Below are positions 19,151 through 29,206 of a stretch of 38,086 nt of DNA, piece by piece (positions within the stretch are counted from its first letter, which is position 1; every line of letters starts with the position of its first letter). The stretch lies in the NCBI GenBank assembly GCA_012031965.1, contig JAAUSC010000051.1:1-38086 (forward strand), in the 5' to 3' direction. Position numbers and translations under genes: made by a program. The notes below the pieces were generated by a model that saw only the letters and a list, made by a program, of their open reading frames with translations, was not told the DNA's origin and searched no databases. This stretch comes from Scytonema sp. RU_4_4 (GTDB lineage: Bacteria; Cyanobacteriota; Cyanobacteriia; Cyanobacteriales; Nostocaceae).

Positions 19151-19184
19151 GAGTCATTCAGTCCTTAGTCATGAGTCCTTAGTC
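19142..19184. repeat. Heptamer tandem repeat (STRR) over the rpoC2 start
   Basis: Six units read on the plus strand as ATTAGTC, ATGAGTC, ATTCAGTC (8 bp), CTTAGTC, ATGAGTC and CTTAGTC. On the coding strand these are GACTAAG, GACTCAT and GACTAAT types, and a unit junction supplies the rpoC2 ATG (19150). There is no obvious Shine-Dalgarno in the array. Confidence 0.85.
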
Positions 19185-19283
19185 AAGGGGAGGTAGAGAG
19201 AGTGCGCCCAAGGGAGGTCTCCCCAGTTGTAGCAACTACCGTTCAAGAGTCAAGAGCGGAGCCACACCTACTCCGGAACTCCA

Positions 19284-19328
19284 CTCAAGAGTCCAAATTT
19301 TTTGACTCTTGACTTGTGGACTCTTGAG
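19284..19328. other. Inverted repeat in the rpoC1-rpoC2 gap
   Basis: CTCAAGAGTCC (19284-19294) and GGACTCTTGAG (19318-19328) are exact complements around a 23-nt loop, which itself contains related GACTCTTGAC units. It starts 12 bp past the rpoC1 stop in the transcript direction. With no T-run placed as for a terminator, an RNA-processing or stability hairpin is more likely than termination inside the operon. Confidence 0.55.
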
Positions 19329-19339
19329 TTTTGTAGCAG

Positions 19340-21217
19340 TTAACTGGCGATCGCTTCTTGAATCGCTCTATTGTAAATAACGCGACCTGGTGTTGTCCGT
19401 ATATACTGGGAAATCATGTTTCCCTGAGCATCTTCTCTAACTCGACGGAACTTATATAGCAAAGTCCGGCTACCATCGTCATTGGGTGTCACTTTAACAG
19501 GTTCTGTATCTGGCTCATTTGTCTCTACTTCACCGTCATAGCGCACGTAGATATAGGCATGCAGGTCAACTTGATGCTGCTCATAAGCCATGACGACATC
19601 ATCCAGAGAAGTGAAGTACCCTCCTGCGCCTTTTGTCGCATTAGGATTTTCTGCGGTTAAGTAATAAGCCCCTAACACCATGTCTTGGCTGGGTGTAATG
19701 ATTGGTCTACCAGTTGCTGGTGACAAAATGTTATTAGACGCCAGCATCAGTAACCGTGCTTCCGCTTGAGATTCCAAAGATAACGGTACATGTACCGCCA
19801 TTTGGTCACCGTCGAAGTCAGCGTTAAATGCTGGACAAACGAGTGGGTGCAGCTGAATTGCTCTACCTTCTACTAAGATTGGCTCGAAAGCTTGAATACC
19901 CAAACGGTGTAGTGTCGGCGCACGGTTGAGCAGAACAGGGTGTCCTTCAATCACTTCTTCTAGAACATCCCAAACACTTGGATCAGAACGAGATATCAAC
20001 TTTTTCGCAGCTTTGATATTATTCACCATTCCGCTACGAATGAGCCGATTGATGACAAACGGTTGAAATAGCTCAATCGCCATTTCTCGTGGTAAACCGC
20101 ACTGGTGGATCTGAAGCTTTGGTCCCACGACAATCACGGAACGTCCTGAGTAGTCAACCCGTTTTCCTAGCAAGTTTTGCCGGAAACGTCCTTGTTTACC
20201 TTCAATGATGTCGGACAGAGATTTCAGTGGTCGATTGTTTGCTCCTACAACCGTGCGTCCCCGACGACCATTGTCAATCAAAGCGTCCACCGCTTCTTGC
20301 AGCATCCGCTTTTCGTTACGAACAATAATCTCAGGAGCCAAAATTTCTTGCAGGCGTGCCAAACGGTTATTGCGGTTAATGACTCGGCGATATAAATCAT
20401 TCAAATCGCTCGTCGCAAACCGTCCACCGTCGAGCTGCACCATCGGACGCAAGTCTGGGGGAATGACAGGAATCACAGCCATAACCATCCACTCGGGTTT
20501 AGAGCCGGTGGCGATGAAGTTGTCAATCACCCGTAGCCGTTTGATGAGCTTCGCCCGCTTTTGACCTTTCGCGGTACCAATTTCTTCCCGCAAGGATTCA
20601 GCTTCTTCCTCTAAGTGGATATCGGCGAGTAATCGCAACAAGGCTTCTGCACCAATACCAACCTCTACTCCTTGAAGTGTAGAATCCTCGCTGTAAATTT
20701 GGTCTTCGATTTCCAGCCACTGGTCTTCACTCAGTAACTGTTTGTAAGTTAAAGTTTCAGCATTGCCGGGACTAAGAACAACATAGGAATTGAAATAAAC
20801 AATTTGCTCGACATCCCGCAAAGGCATATCTAGCAGGATGGAGATATAGCTGGGAATGCCTTTGAGATACCAAACGTGAGCGACGGGTGCGGCGAGTTTT
20901 ATGTAACCCATGCGGTGGCGGCGCACTCGTGATTCAGTCACTTCCACGCCACAGCGCTCGCAGACAATTCCTCTATGACGTACTCTCTTATACTTGCCAC
21001 AATGGCATTCCCAATCTTTAGCCGGACCAAAGATGCGCTCGCAGAACAAGCCATCCATCTCCGGTTTTAAAGTACGGTAATTTATCGTCTCTGGCTTTGT
21101 GACCTCACCGACAACCTGACCATTCGGTAAAGTTCTCTCACCCCAAATCCGAATGCGTTCTGGTGATGCTAAGCCGATTTTAACGTAGTCAAACTGATTA
21201 TTTTGAGCTGCTCTCAT
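19340..21217 (-). CDS. rpoC1: DNA-directed RNA polymerase subunit gamma (RpoC1)
   Basis: 625 residues, the N-terminal half of beta' as a separate polypeptide, usual size for cyanobacteria. The Zn-binding cysteines are in [20 protein letters not shown] (about 70-88). Other marks are the lid/rudder region with [14 protein letters not shown], and the catalytic Mg-binding loop [16 protein letters not shown] (about 464-479). Start ATG 21217 ([15 protein letters not shown]) matches the family. It lies 184 bp after rpoB, a gap filled with tandem repeats; the transcript is presumably continuous. Confidence 0.98.
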   Translation of the reverse strand: MRAAQNNQFDYVKIGLASPERIRIWGERTLPNGQVVGEVTKPETINYRTLKPEMDGLFCERIFGPAKDWECHCGKYKRVRHRGIVCERCGVEVTESRVRRHRMGYIKLAAPVAHVWYLKGIPSYISILLDMPLRDVEQIVYFNSYVVLSPGNAETLTYKQLLSEDQWLEIEDQIYSEDSTLQGVEVGIGAEALLRLLADIHLEEEAESLREEIGTAKGQKRAKLIKRLRVIDNFIATGSKPEWMVMAVIPVIPPDLRPMVQLDGGRFATSDLNDLYRRVINRNNRLARLQEILAPEIIVRNEKRMLQEAVDALIDNGRRGRTVVGANNRPLKSLSDIIEGKQGRFRQNLLGKRVDYSGRSVIVVGPKLQIHQCGLPREMAIELFQPFVINRLIRSGMVNNIKAAKKLISRSDPSVWDVLEEVIEGHPVLLNRAPTLHRLGIQAFEPILVEGRAIQLHPLVCPAFNADFDGDQMAVHVPLSLESQAEARLLMLASNNILSPATGRPIITPSQDMVLGAYYLTAENPNATKGAGGYFTSLDDVVMAYEQHQVDLHAYIYVRYDGEVETNEPDTEPVKVTPNDDGSRTLLYKFRRVREDAQGNMISQYIRTTPGRVIYNRAIQEAIAS

Positions 21218-21302
21218 CTTTGTCTAAACTGTGTTCTAAAGTTATAACTTCTTTTGGAACACGGGTTATCAACCCCGTGAGTTTGGTGTGAGTATTCAGT
21301 TG

Positions 21303-21344
21303 TCAGTTATCAGTTATCAGTTATCAGTTATCAGTTATCAGCTA
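21303..21344. repeat. Heptamer tandem repeat TCAGTTA, 5 perfect units plus 1
   Basis: TCAGTTA is repeated five times without error (21303-21337), followed by the variant TCAGCTA. It lies in the rpoB-rpoC1 gap. The sequence is complementary to part of the adjoining 21-bp repeat, so both arrays can pair in the transcript. Confidence 0.9.
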
Positions 21345-21353
21345 TTCAGTATT

Positions 21354-21404
21354 TCCTGTTTACTGATAACTGTGTCCTGTTTACTGATAACTGTGTCCTG
21401 TTTA
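21354..21404. repeat. 21-bp tandem repeat, 2 full copies plus partial, ending at the rpoB stop
   Basis: Two identical 21-bp units (21354-21374 and 21375-21395; core ACTGATAACTGTG) and a third partial unit that runs into the rpoB stop codon at 21402. Each unit contains ACTGATAACTG, the reverse complement of CAGTTATCAGT in the neighbouring heptamer array. Confidence 0.9.
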
Positions 21405-24400
21405 TTCCTCGTCTTCCATTGACTCGCGTGACAAGGATTCATAGGTTGGACGTGGAGGTGTACGGCGATTTCCTTGGTCTACCATCAAATCGACTTCGAC
21501 ATCCAAAGAACTACCGTCTGCCTGTGTCTCTACCTTGTGTACGGCAATATCCAAGCCTAGTGATTGCAGTTCTCGCATCAACACTTTAAAGGATTCTGGT
21601 GTCCCAGGTCGAGGAATTGCTTTCCCTTTGACGATCGCATTGAGGGCTTCATTCCGTCCTTGCATATCGTCTGATTTGACGGTGAGCAACTCCTGCAAGG
21701 TGTAAGCAGCACCAAAGGCTTCCAATGCCCACACTTCCATTTCACCGAACCGCTGACCACCTTGTTGTGCTTTACCACCCAAGGGCTGCTGGGTTACTAG
21801 TGAGTATGGACCTGTAGAACGGGCGTGGATCTTGTCGTCCACCAAGTGAACCAGCTTCAGCATATATGCCACACCGACAGTCACTGGTCGGTCAAAGGGT
21901 TCTCCTGTGCGACCGTCGTACACCAAGATTTTTCCGGGGTCATCTGGGTTAAACACCCAGTTTCTACCTGTTTCATCTCGTGCTTCTTGCAATTTGCCAT
22001 GCACAATGCTGCGGGATGATTCTTCGCCATACATTTCGTCAAAGGGGGTGAGTTTGAACCGCACTCCTAGGTTCTGACCAGCCCAACCTAACAGACACTC
22101 AAACACTTGTCCGACGTTCATCCGGCTAGGTACGCCCAAAGGATTGAGAACAATGTCTACTGGTGAACCATCTGGCAAGTACGGCATATCTTCTATGGGC
22201 AAGATTCTGGAAATAATGCCTTTATTTCCATGACGTCCTGCCATTTTGTCGCCGACTTGGATTTTACGCTTCTGCGCTACATAGACCCGGACGACCATGT
22301 TTGCCCCTGGTGGGAGTTCATCGCCTTGTTCGCGGGTAAATAAGCGAACATCCACGACGCGTCCTTTTTCACCGTTGGGGACTCGCAGGGAGTTGTCTCT
22401 CACATCTCGCGCTTTTTCACCAAAAATTGCCCGCAGGAGCTTTTCTTCTGGTGGCTGGTCTGATTCACCTTTCGGTGTCACTTTTCCAACTAGGATGTCT
22501 CCAGATTCTACCCATGCTCCAATACGAATGATCCCCTGTTCATCCAACTGGCGTAAGGCGTCTTCCCCAACGTTGGGAATTTCTCTGGTAATTTCTTCTG
22601 GTCCCAGCTTGGTTTGTCTTGCCTCAATTTCATATTTTTCAATGTGAATTGAGGTGTAAATATCATCTTGCACCAGCCGTTCCGAAATCAGAATTGCGTC
22701 TTCGTAGTTGTACCCTTCCCAAGGCATATAGGCGACGACGATGTTTTGCCCCAGTGCTAGTTCGCCTCCTTCTGTGGAAGAACCATCCGCGAGCACTTGA
22801 CCGGCGACAACGCGCTCATTCATGTACACCAAGGGTTTTTGGTTGAGACAGGTATCTTGGTTGGAGCGATGGTATTTGGAAATGGGGTATCTAATTTCTG
22901 CCGGATTGGATTTGTTTCCGTCTGCTGAGGGAAGTGTCCGTGGACGCACGCGAATTTCTGTTGCGTCTACGTATGTCACATCTCCGTCGGTACGCGATAC
23001 AACTACCATACCGGAGTCTCTTGCTGCTTGAGCTTCTAAGCCTGTTCCCACCAAAGGACGCTCTGGTTTGAGCAGGGGGACTGCTTGCCGTTGCATATTC
23101 GATCCCATCAGGGCGCGGTTAGCGTCGTCATGCTCCAAAAATGGAATCATGCTGGTAGCAACAGATACAATTTGTACCGGGGAGACTGCCACGTAATCCA
23201 CCTGCTCTGGCGTCGTTGTGGAGAATTCCTGGCGATAGCGTACCGTCACTTGCGGTCCGATGATGTCACTATTTTCATCAACGGGTAAGTCGCCAGCCGC
23301 AACCCGCAGGTCATCTTCTTCATCTGCGGTCATGTACACAGGTGGTAAGTCAAGCCGCACGCGTCCGTTTTCGACAGGTCGGTAGGGGGTTTCCAAGAAG
23401 CCGTACAGATTCACGCGGGCATGAGTTGCCAAGGAACCAATCAAACCTGCATTGGGACCTTCTGGAGTTTCCACAGGGCAAATGCGTCCGTAGTGGGATG
23501 GGTGAATATCCCGTACTGCAAATCCTGCACGTTCGCGGGTTAGACCTCCAGGACCAAGTGCTGATAAACGGCGTTTGTGGGTCAGTTCTGCCAGAGGATT
23601 TGTCTGGTCCATGAACTGTGACAATTGGCTAGACCCAAAGAACTCTTTGATGGCTGCGACTAAGGGTTTAGGGTTGACCAGAGAAGCAGGGGTCAGTACT
23701 TCCGCATCAGATACGGTCATTCTTTCCCGAATGATGCGTTCCAAGCGGTTTAAACCAACTCGTACCTGATTTTGCAGCAATTCGCCCACGCTTCTGACTC
23801 GGCGGTTGCCTAAGTGGTCGATGTCGTCAGTGTTACCAATATCAAACTCAAGGTTAATCAGGTAATCCACTGCTGCCAAAATGTCTTGGGGAGTCAGGAC
23901 GCGCATTGTTTCTGCCACTTGCAAGCGCAGTTTCTTGTTGAGCTTGTAACGTCCGACACGACCAAGGTCGTAGCGTTTGGGGTCGAAGAAGCGCGAGTCC
24001 AGAAGTTGTTGTCCTCCCAATACTGTGGGTGGTTCCCCTGGACGTAGCTTGCGATACAACTCCATCAGGGCTTCTTCTTCGGAAAATTGCCCTTCTTTTT
24101 CAATGGTTTTTTGAAAGTATTCTGGGTGGCGTAAAGCGTCAAAGATTTCGTTGTCTGACAACCCAAGAGCCTTAAGGAGGACTTGCGCCGACAGTTTGCG
24201 GGTCTTGTCAATACGGACCCAAACCAAGTCGTTACGGTCTGTTTCAAATTTCAGCCACGCCCCTCGGTTGGGAATTAAGCTCGCTGAATAGGTACGCCGC
24301 CCGTTTTTGTCAATTTCTGATTTGTAGTATACTCCTGGCGATCGCACTATCTGGTTGACAATCACCCGCTCGGCACCGTTAATGATAAACGTGCCTCGGT

Positions 24401-24728
24401 CAGTCATCAGAGGCAGATCCCCAATAAAAACTTCTTGTTCTTTGATTTCTCCAGTTTCTTTATTAATCAAACGAGTGGGGACATACATTTGTACCGCGTA
24501 GGTACTATCCCGCCGTTTTGCTTCGTCTACACAGTACTTTGGCTCTTTGAGTCTGTAATTGTGACCCAAAAAGTGCAGCTCGAGTTTGCCAGTGTAATCT
24601 GTGATAGGACTAAAGGAGTTAAGTTCTTCTATCAGTCCTTCTTCTAGAAACCAACGAAAGCTGGAACGTTGGATTTCTATCAAGTCGGGCAACAAAAAGG
24701 CGGGTTCCATAATTGTTTCGTTTGTCAT
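21402..24728 (-). CDS. rpoB: DNA-directed RNA polymerase subunit beta (RpoB)
   Basis: 1108 residues, standard for cyanobacterial beta. Recognisable blocks include the rifampicin region [20 protein letters not shown] followed by [11 protein letters not shown] (about 371-401). Others are [46 protein letters not shown], the active-site segment [16 protein letters not shown], the beta flap area, and [15 protein letters not shown]. The C-terminal part has [30 protein letters not shown]. Start ATG 24728, with AGAGG five bases before it as a plausible ribosome-binding site. The long upstream gap (711 bp) suggests its own promoter and leader in addition to any read-through from rpsT-tatD. Confidence 0.98.
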   Translation of the reverse strand: MTNETIMEPAFLLPDLIEIQRSSFRWFLEEGLIEELNSFSPITDYTGKLELHFLGHNYRLKEPKYCVDEAKRRDSTYAVQMYVPTRLINKETGEIKEQEVFIGDLPLMTDRGTFIINGAERVIVNQIVRSPGVYYKSEIDKNGRRTYSASLIPNRGAWLKFETDRNDLVWVRIDKTRKLSAQVLLKALGLSDNEIFDALRHPEYFQKTIEKEGQFSEEEALMELYRKLRPGEPPTVLGGQQLLDSRFFDPKRYDLGRVGRYKLNKKLRLQVAETMRVLTPQDILAAVDYLINLEFDIGNTDDIDHLGNRRVRSVGELLQNQVRVGLNRLERIIRERMTVSDAEVLTPASLVNPKPLVAAIKEFFGSSQLSQFMDQTNPLAELTHKRRLSALGPGGLTRERAGFAVRDIHPSHYGRICPVETPEGPNAGLIGSLATHARVNLYGFLETPYRPVENGRVRLDLPPVYMTADEEDDLRVAAGDLPVDENSDIIGPQVTVRYRQEFSTTTPEQVDYVAVSPVQIVSVATSMIPFLEHDDANRALMGSNMQRQAVPLLKPERPLVGTGLEAQAARDSGMVVVSRTDGDVTYVDATEIRVRPRTLPSADGNKSNPAEIRYPISKYHRSNQDTCLNQKPLVYMNERVVAGQVLADGSSTEGGELALGQNIVVAYMPWEGYNYEDAILISERLVQDDIYTSIHIEKYEIEARQTKLGPEEITREIPNVGEDALRQLDEQGIIRIGAWVESGDILVGKVTPKGESDQPPEEKLLRAIFGEKARDVRDNSLRVPNGEKGRVVDVRLFTREQGDELPPGANMVVRVYVAQKRKIQVGDKMAGRHGNKGIISRILPIEDMPYLPDGSPVDIVLNPLGVPSRMNVGQVFECLLGWAGQNLGVRFKLTPFDEMYGEESSRSIVHGKLQEARDETGRNWVFNPDDPGKILVYDGRTGEPFDRPVTVGVAYMLKLVHLVDDKIHARSTGPYSLVTQQPLGGKAQQGGQRFGEMEVWALEAFGAAYTLQELLTVKSDDMQGRNEALNAIVKGKAIPRPGTPESFKVLMRELQSLGLDIAVHKVETQADGSSLDVEVDLMVDQGNRRTPPRPTYESLSRESMEDEE

Positions 24729-25439
24729 GCCTCTACCTTTGTCAACCTAGTTAAACTTAAATGGTGTGTGGGAACTTCTCCTTACACCGCCTACTCACGA
24801 GCAGGTGTGGGCAAACGGAGCAATTAAAGCTGGAAATAAGGATTTTGGCAAGGGGGTAATTACCCATTTTGGAACCAAATGCTGCCAATTTCTACCAGAT
24901 CTTGACTTCTTTACCGAAATAAAATGGTATAACTTTTTGTTTGTCTGTTTTGTTTTTCTCACTTCCCCCCTCAAAAAAGCGCGTTACACGTACGCAATTT
25001 CACTCTGTTTTTGTTTGTACGAAAATATACTGAATTCAAACACTAGAGTTTCAACTCAGAGGGATAATATCCTTATGCTCAGGGGAGAATAATCCCCTGA
25101 GCCGACTCTGTGTATGGATGGCTGGTTTTGGTGGGTGGTGATCACAAGGTAATTTGTTTAACAATTCTCTATAGGTAAAATATGAAACTACTGTTTAGAG
25201 AATAGGTCTAGATGACCTTTAGCACAAAGTTATAGTGGTCATGGAATAAGAGCATCCGATTGTAGAGATACGAGGATGGTCAATTTGTTAGCTTTACTCA
25301 AGTGTCAGAATTCAATAGTTGCTTCTTTAACCATTATGGCTTACACAAGTCTGTTTTGGAGGAGATAATCTTAGCATATTTTAGTCCTCCTAGAGTTTGA
25401 GTTTTTCATTTGATTAGTTTCTGCACTAGGGGAGATGTT
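24729..25439. other. Gene-free leader/promoter region upstream of rpoB
   Basis: 711 bp between tatD and rpoB. The only clear structure is the 9-bp hairpin CTCAGGGGA/TCCCCTGAG at 25078-25101. A plus-strand frame at 24766-25092 lacks any family resemblance and runs against rpoB, so I leave it out. I could not assign promoter boxes with confidence. Confidence 0.5.
25078..25101. other. GC-rich hairpin between tatD and rpoB
   Basis: Perfect stem CTCAGGGGA/TCCCCTGAG with the 6-nt loop GAATAA. No T-run follows on the minus strand, so it could be a weak terminator after tatD or a structured part of a long rpoB leader. Confidence 0.5.
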
Positions 25440-26225
25440 CTATATTGTTAAACCAAACAATTCACAGGCATTTTGGGTGGTGAGAGTTGCGATCGCATCA
25501 ACAGTTTCTCCCCGCACTCTGGCGATTTGTTCGGCTACGTAAAGAACGTATGCAGGTTCGTTGCGCCGTTCGCCTCGTTTCGGGACTGGTGACAGAAAAG
25601 GACAATCTGTTTCAATTAACAAGCGATCGCTCCTCACCATCGCGGCTGATTCTTGAATTTGTTTGGCGTTTTTAAATGTCACTGTTCCGCTAAAGCTAAT
25701 GTAGAAGTCCAAGTCCATAAACCATTGGGTTTCTTCTGGACTTCCACCCCAACAGTGCATGACACCGCGCACACTTTCTCCTTTGAGGTTTTTCCATTTT
25801 TCCAGGATTTCTTTGACCTCTCGTGCTGCATCACGACAGTGGATAATCACGGGTTTGTTGAGTTCAGTGGCGATCGCCAATTGTGTCTCAAAGACTTTGC
25901 GCTGTTGTTCGTAGTTATCTGCTTTGTAAAAATCCAGCCCCGTTTCCCCTATCGCTACAACTTTAGAGTCACAACCAGCTAAAGAAACGATTTCATTTGC
26001 TGTTTGTTCATGCCATTTTGCTGCATCTAAAGGATGTAATCCTACAGCAAAGCTTATTTCGGGAAAACGGTGAGCCAGAGCTTGAATGCTCTTAAACTCG
26101 GATGGTTCTACACAGGAGTGTACTAGATGGACGACGCCTGCTTGTTGCCAGCGCGATCGCACTGCTTCTAAATCTGACTGGAAAACGTCAAAGTTGATGT
26201 GAACGTGAGTGTCTATCAGCTGCAT
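25440..26225 (-). CDS. TatD family metal-dependent hydrolase (DNase)
   Basis: 261 residues, complete TIM-barrel amidohydrolase of the TatD/YcfH group, which hydrolyses DNA 3' ends in vitro. Metal ligands are in place: HxH in DTHVHIN (H7, H9), Glu in [11 protein letters not shown], His in VIIHCRDA, His in GVMHCWGG and Asp in [12 protein letters not shown]. The gene order rpsT-tatD-rpoB-rpoC1-rpoC2 is conserved in cyanobacteria, which supports it being in the same transcription unit as rpsT (68 bp gap between tatD ATG and rpsT stop). That gap holds three CCTTAGT heptamers. Confidence 0.95.
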   Translation of the reverse strand: MQLIDTHVHINFDVFQSDLEAVRSRWQQAGVVHLVHSCVEPSEFKSIQALAHRFPEISFAVGLHPLDAAKWHEQTANEIVSLAGCDSKVVAIGETGLDFYKADNYEQQRKVFETQLAIATELNKPVIIHCRDAAREVKEILEKWKNLKGESVRGVMHCWGGSPEETQWFMDLDFYISFSGTVTFKNAKQIQESAAMVRSDRLLIETDCPFLSPVPKRGERRNEPAYVLYVAEQIARVRGETVDAIATLTTQNACELFGLTI

Positions 26226-26246
26226 TGCTCATCCTTTGTCTTTTGC

Positions 26247-26267
26247 CCTTAGTCCTTAGTCCTTAGT
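26247..26267. repeat. Heptamer tandem repeat CCTTAGT x3
   Basis: Three perfect copies of CCTTAGT in the short gap between rpsT and tatD. It is the same unit class as in the array over the rpoC2 start. Confidence 0.85.
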
Positions 26268-26293
26268 TGGGATCAAAGACTAAAGACTATCGA

Positions 26294-26599
26294 CTACTGT
26301 GCAGTTGCTGCTGGTTGTGTATGCGCTTTTAGCCTTTGAGCCAATTTTGACTTTTTCCTGGCTCCATTGTTAGGATGAAGTATACCCCTTTTTACGGCTC
26401 TGTCGATTTTGCTGTAAGCCTCCGACATCCGAGCAAGGACTTCTTGCTTCGATTCTGGGCTTTGATTAGCTGCGTATGCTTCTACAGCAACGAAATATTT
26501 TTTCATCAGGGTCTTCACTGCCGATTTATACGATTTGTTACGCAGTCGGTTACGTTCTGCGATTTCGGCGCGCTTGAGAGCAGACTTTGTATTCGCCAC
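26294..26599 (-). CDS. rpsT: 30S ribosomal protein S20
   Basis: 101 residues, highly basic, binding 16S r[23 protein letters not shown] at the N-terminus and [23 protein letters not shown] near the C-terminus are diagnostic for S20. I choose the GTG at 26599 because family members begin (M)ANxKSALKR and a GGA lies 7 bases upstream; an in-frame TTG at 26611 would add four residues. First gene of the rpsT-tatD-rpo series. Confidence 0.95.
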   Translation of the reverse strand: MANTKSALKRAEIAERNRLRNKSYKSAVKTLMKKYFVAVEAYAANQSPESKQEVLARMSEAYSKIDRAVKRGILHPNNGARKKSKLAQRLKAHTQPAATAQ

Positions 26600-26782
26600 A
26601 GTCAGTTCCAAAAAGACTATTAATACATAAACACACTACTAGACTTACTAATATAGCATCATTGTTGCAAGTTTTAGAGAAAGCGCGAAAAATTTCACCA
26701 AATAAGCTGTTGCGCTTTAAGAGCGCATATTATTTTGAGCGACTCAATCATTGAAACCCTCTTCCCTTCTAGCTTGAAAATA

Positions 26783-26906
26783 GAACGGGCTGCGCCCCGC
26801 TACGCGCTCCAGAACGGACTGCGTCCCGCTCCGCGCTCCAGAACTCAGAACGGGCTAGCCCCTAAGGGGGCGCTACGCAAACGCCCCGCTACGCGCTCCA
26901 GAACTC
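26783..26906. repeat. GC-rich degenerate tandem repeat, three units
   Basis: Two adjacent 29-bp units (26783-26811 and 26812-26840), about 90% alike, each built as GAACGGxCTGCG, then xCCCGCTxCGCGCTCCA. A third unit starting at 26848 is split by an inserted module that contains the 18-mer GCTAGCCCCTAAGGGGGC, whose reverse complement is the first 18 bases of the window. Non-coding, typical of dispersed repeats in large cyanobacterial genomes. Confidence 0.75.
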
Positions 26907-27154
26907 ATTCGTGAAGAAACCTTTTTCATAGCAAGGTTAGTGAGATTTTCTCGTGATTGACTGACTTGAAAGTGGGTGTAAGGGCAAAACAAGTCAAAAG
27001 TATCAAGTCAAAAGGAGCCAGTGCGTTGGGGAGCCAGTACTGCAGTCCTTGTTTCCCTCACGCTTGTTCTGGCGTCCGGGTTTCCCGACTTGTAGACGCG
27101 TAGCGGCTTCCCGTAAGGGTAGCACCTGGTGAGACCAGCGCTGCAGGAGGGTCT

Positions 27155-27254
27155 CCAACGCCAGATGCTCTACTTGGGGAGACACGCCAGGTGCTACAAC
27201 GGAGGGAACCTCCGCAACGCACTGGCTCCCCAAGACCGCACTGGCTCCTCCGTA
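27155..27254. repeat. Mosaic dispersed repeat, copy A
   Basis: Contains, on the minus strand, ACGGAGGAGCCAGTGCGGTC, then a 47-bp insert, then CCCCAAGTAGAGCATCTGGC. Copy B at 37963-38017 has the same flanks with one difference (GTGGAGC) and without the insert. The insert includes CAGGTGCTACAACGG, which also occurs separately at 37901. Confidence 0.8.
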
Positions 27255-27352
27255 GGCGACTGGCGGAACGCGCAGCGAGACCGGAGGTCTTCCCCGATAG
27301 CCGTAAGGCGTGGCGTCAGCCATAGGGCGTTCAAAAGTGACAGTGTTCTTTA

Positions 27353-27380
27353 TTTTTGACTTTTGATTTTTGATTTTTGA
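27353..27380. repeat. Heptamer tandem repeat TTTTTGA, 4 units
   Basis: Units TTTTTGA, CTTTTGA, TTTTTGA and TTTTTGA in direct succession; same STRR type as in other gaps but a different unit. Confidence 0.8.
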
Positions 27381-28127
27381 CTTCCCCGTAGGGGTGGGGG
27401 TGTAGGGGAAAGCCAGATTTTCATACATGGCGGTGAGGCAGTCGCTCAGAGGGGGTTTCCCCCATGAGGAACTGCCGTTAGCGCAGCGTGTCCGGAGGAC
27501 ATCCCCGGAGGGTGAAAGTTTTTTCATCAGGACTGTCTTGAAAGTAGGGAACGCTTAACGCTTAACAGAAAAAATAATACTTTCATCCTTGGTGGTGAGC
27601 GAGTCCCCTCAGGAGCGGTTTCCGGCGTCCCTTGCGCGTCTTTGTTCGCGTAGCGTGCCCGCAGGGCTTAGGAGTAAGCAGATTTTTCCGGTTTCAATGA
27701 AACGGGAGGAACATCCACAAGCGCGCCTTTGCCTCCCCTACTTAATAATTTATTCATAAACACCCTCTAAGCTGTTACGCTTACAAGTCGCATTTTTTGT
27801 AGCCTATACCCCTATCATCCGAATAGTCAGTAAGTTTCATAAAGCAATTTTATTTTTTATTTTAAATTAAGAGATTTGTTCAAATTGTTATCTGCTTAAA
27901 TTAAGATTTGTCAGAAACAAATTTGGAACATTAAAATTTATCGAATCAATAATACTTAATTTATGTGTATAAAAAATATGACTAAGTAATTTATTGAGTC
28001 AGCGTAAGATTCAAGGTCAAAAGAAGTTTCCTAGTTTACCAAAATTTTAATGATTTTCCTTCGTATTTCATTGCTTGTACACTGAAAATACTTGACTGAA
28101 GTCATCAATTTCATGCGATATTAGTAA

Positions 28128-28358
28128 ATAGATTTACTAAATTGCAAAGAGCTAGAAAGAATACATCCAGAAGAGAGTGGTGTAACTTATACAGCAACAA
28201 AAATTGCTGAAGGAAAAGCGCCAGATAGATTTAGGATATACAATGACTCTCCAAACGCTCATGAAGTCAAGTTATTGAGAAAGTCAGGCGCTTTTTTTCA
28301 GCGTGGAAGACAAGAAAGTCTTAAGGGTGTGTTAATTTGTCCAAATATCGTTGATTAG
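28128..28358 (+). other. Open 76-codon stretch without a start codon (possible gene remnant)
   Basis: Between an in-frame TAA (28125) and TAG (28356) the frame reads KELERIHPEESGVTYTATK and on to FFQRGRQESLKG, a composition like real protein, but with no ATG, GTG or TTG near the front. It may be the 3' end of a lost gene. The final 3 bases overlap the stop of the minus-strand lipoprotein gene. AAAAGCGCC (about 28215) and GGCGCTTTT (about 28288) inside it could pair as a long-loop hairpin followed by Ts. I do not recognise the product. Confidence 0.25.
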
Positions 28359-29113
28359 CGTAAAAATTCAGAAGGTTTTAGGGGTGCGTTAGTTTGTCTG
28401 AATTTAGCTGATCGTAAGAAGGAAGTGTTTGAAGTTAAAACTGGTGTTTTGATCTGGATCACAGACGAATATCCTAAGTTATTGTTCAATTCTTGTGGTT
28501 TTCCAAGAGGAGGTGTTGTTTTCCCCACAGGTAGGGATATTGGTGAAGTTTGATGTGCTTGTACATAAAGTTCACCTTCGTTTGTAAAGCGAAGCTGTTT
28601 ACCTTCAAGCCGCAAGTTTGATTTCTTTAACTGCTCAGCACGCTCAAAAGTAGCAATGAACGTGACGTTGCTATCTGGACGTATTTTCATCTGTGTTTGA
28701 TAAGCTTGCCAAGCTTCCTGAAAACGACCATCGGGTGCGACTTGCCAAATATTAAGGTTTGCTTGCCATTGTCCCTGCTTAACTTCAACAATTTGGCGAG
28801 CGAGAATTGAGCGATTCTTGTTTGCTTCATCATTCAAAACTCCTGCTTGTTGTTTTCCCATTGGAACTAAGTAGCGAACTGCTGCTACTGCAATTTGGCT
28901 TGAATCAGGTAAATTCGTACTACCGATGACGTTGTATACGCCATTACTTCCTGTGGGTTCTACGCTTTTGATTTCTAGTTGCACTTGTTCTTGTGCTTTT
29001 TTATTACAGCCAGAACTGACTGTTAGGAGCAGTAAAGAAATACCTACCAGGGTGGTATTAGCCGAAAAAGTTTTCAAAAATCGGCAAATTAGCGTGAAAT
29101 TTGGATTGATCAT
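28355..29113 (-). CDS. Putative lipoprotein of unknown function next to the cellulose cluster
   Basis: 252 residues, no named family recognised. The N-terminus has a hydrophobic stretch (about 20-31) and a lipobox ending VSSGC (C36), so it is probably a lipoprotein facing the periplasm or outer membrane. The middle (about 45-175) looks beta-rich and resembles an Ig-like or FxLYD-type fold in alternation of strands, but this is weak. The C-terminal 80 residues are low-complexity. A 57-bp direct repeat straddles the stop codon: KFRQTNAPLKPSEFLR before it and, past the stop in the same frame, IFGQINTPLRLSCLPR. It is divergent from the cellulose cluster (216-bp gap), which suggests shared regulation. 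Confidence 0.75.
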   Translation of the reverse strand: MINPNFTLICRFLKTFSANTTLVGISLLLLTVSSGCNKKAQEQVQLEIKSVEPTGSNGVYNVIGSTNLPDSSQIAVAAVRYLVPMGKQQAGVLNDEANKNRSILARQIVEVKQGQWQANLNIWQVAPDGRFQEAWQAYQTQMKIRPDSNVTFIATFERAEQLKKSNLRLEGKQLRFTNEGELYVQAHQTSPISLPVGKTTPPLGKPQELNNNLGYSSVIQIKTPVLTSNTSFLRSAKFRQTNAPLKPSEFLR

Positions 29114-29206
29114 AGAAAATAAGGGATTTTTTCAAATGAGAAACAACATAGGTTATATTTTCACTTATTTTTTAATATTTAGGCTATAACAATAAAAAGT
29201 TTCACC

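Larger units (their letters stand above)
26907..28127. other. Gene-free mosaic repeat region
   Basis: No credible gene. 27000-27700 is a patchwork of GC-rich modules, including one shared with the right end of the window (27155-27254) and a heptamer array TTTTTGA/CTTTTGA at 27353-27380. A 174-codon minus-strand frame at 27003-27527 runs through these modules and is an artefact of their composition. 27780-28127 is AT-rich and shows nothing recognisable. Confidence 0.6.

Noticed and set aside
19284-19328. Intrinsic terminator between rpoC1 and rpoC2
   Set aside because: No T-run follows the stem on the minus strand, and terminating inside this essential operon is unlikely; kept only as an inverted repeat.
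15065-24728. Many plus-strand open frames of 60-140 codons opposite rpoC2, rpoC1 and rpoB
   Set aside because: They are shadows of strongly conserved coding sequence on the minus strand and none resembles a protein family.
24766-25092. 108-codon plus-strand open frame in the rpoB leader
   Set aside because: No family resemblance, antisense to the expected rpoB leader, no ribosome-binding site.
26600-26611. TTG start for rpsT at 26611
   Set aside because: GTG 26599 matches the conserved ANTKSALKR start and has a GGA at suitable distance.
27003-27527. 174-codon minus-strand open frame
   Set aside because: It runs entirely through mosaic repeats (shared with 37.9-38.0 kb), has odd composition and includes a heptamer-derived KSKIKNQKSKIKN stretch. 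An artefact of repeat composition.
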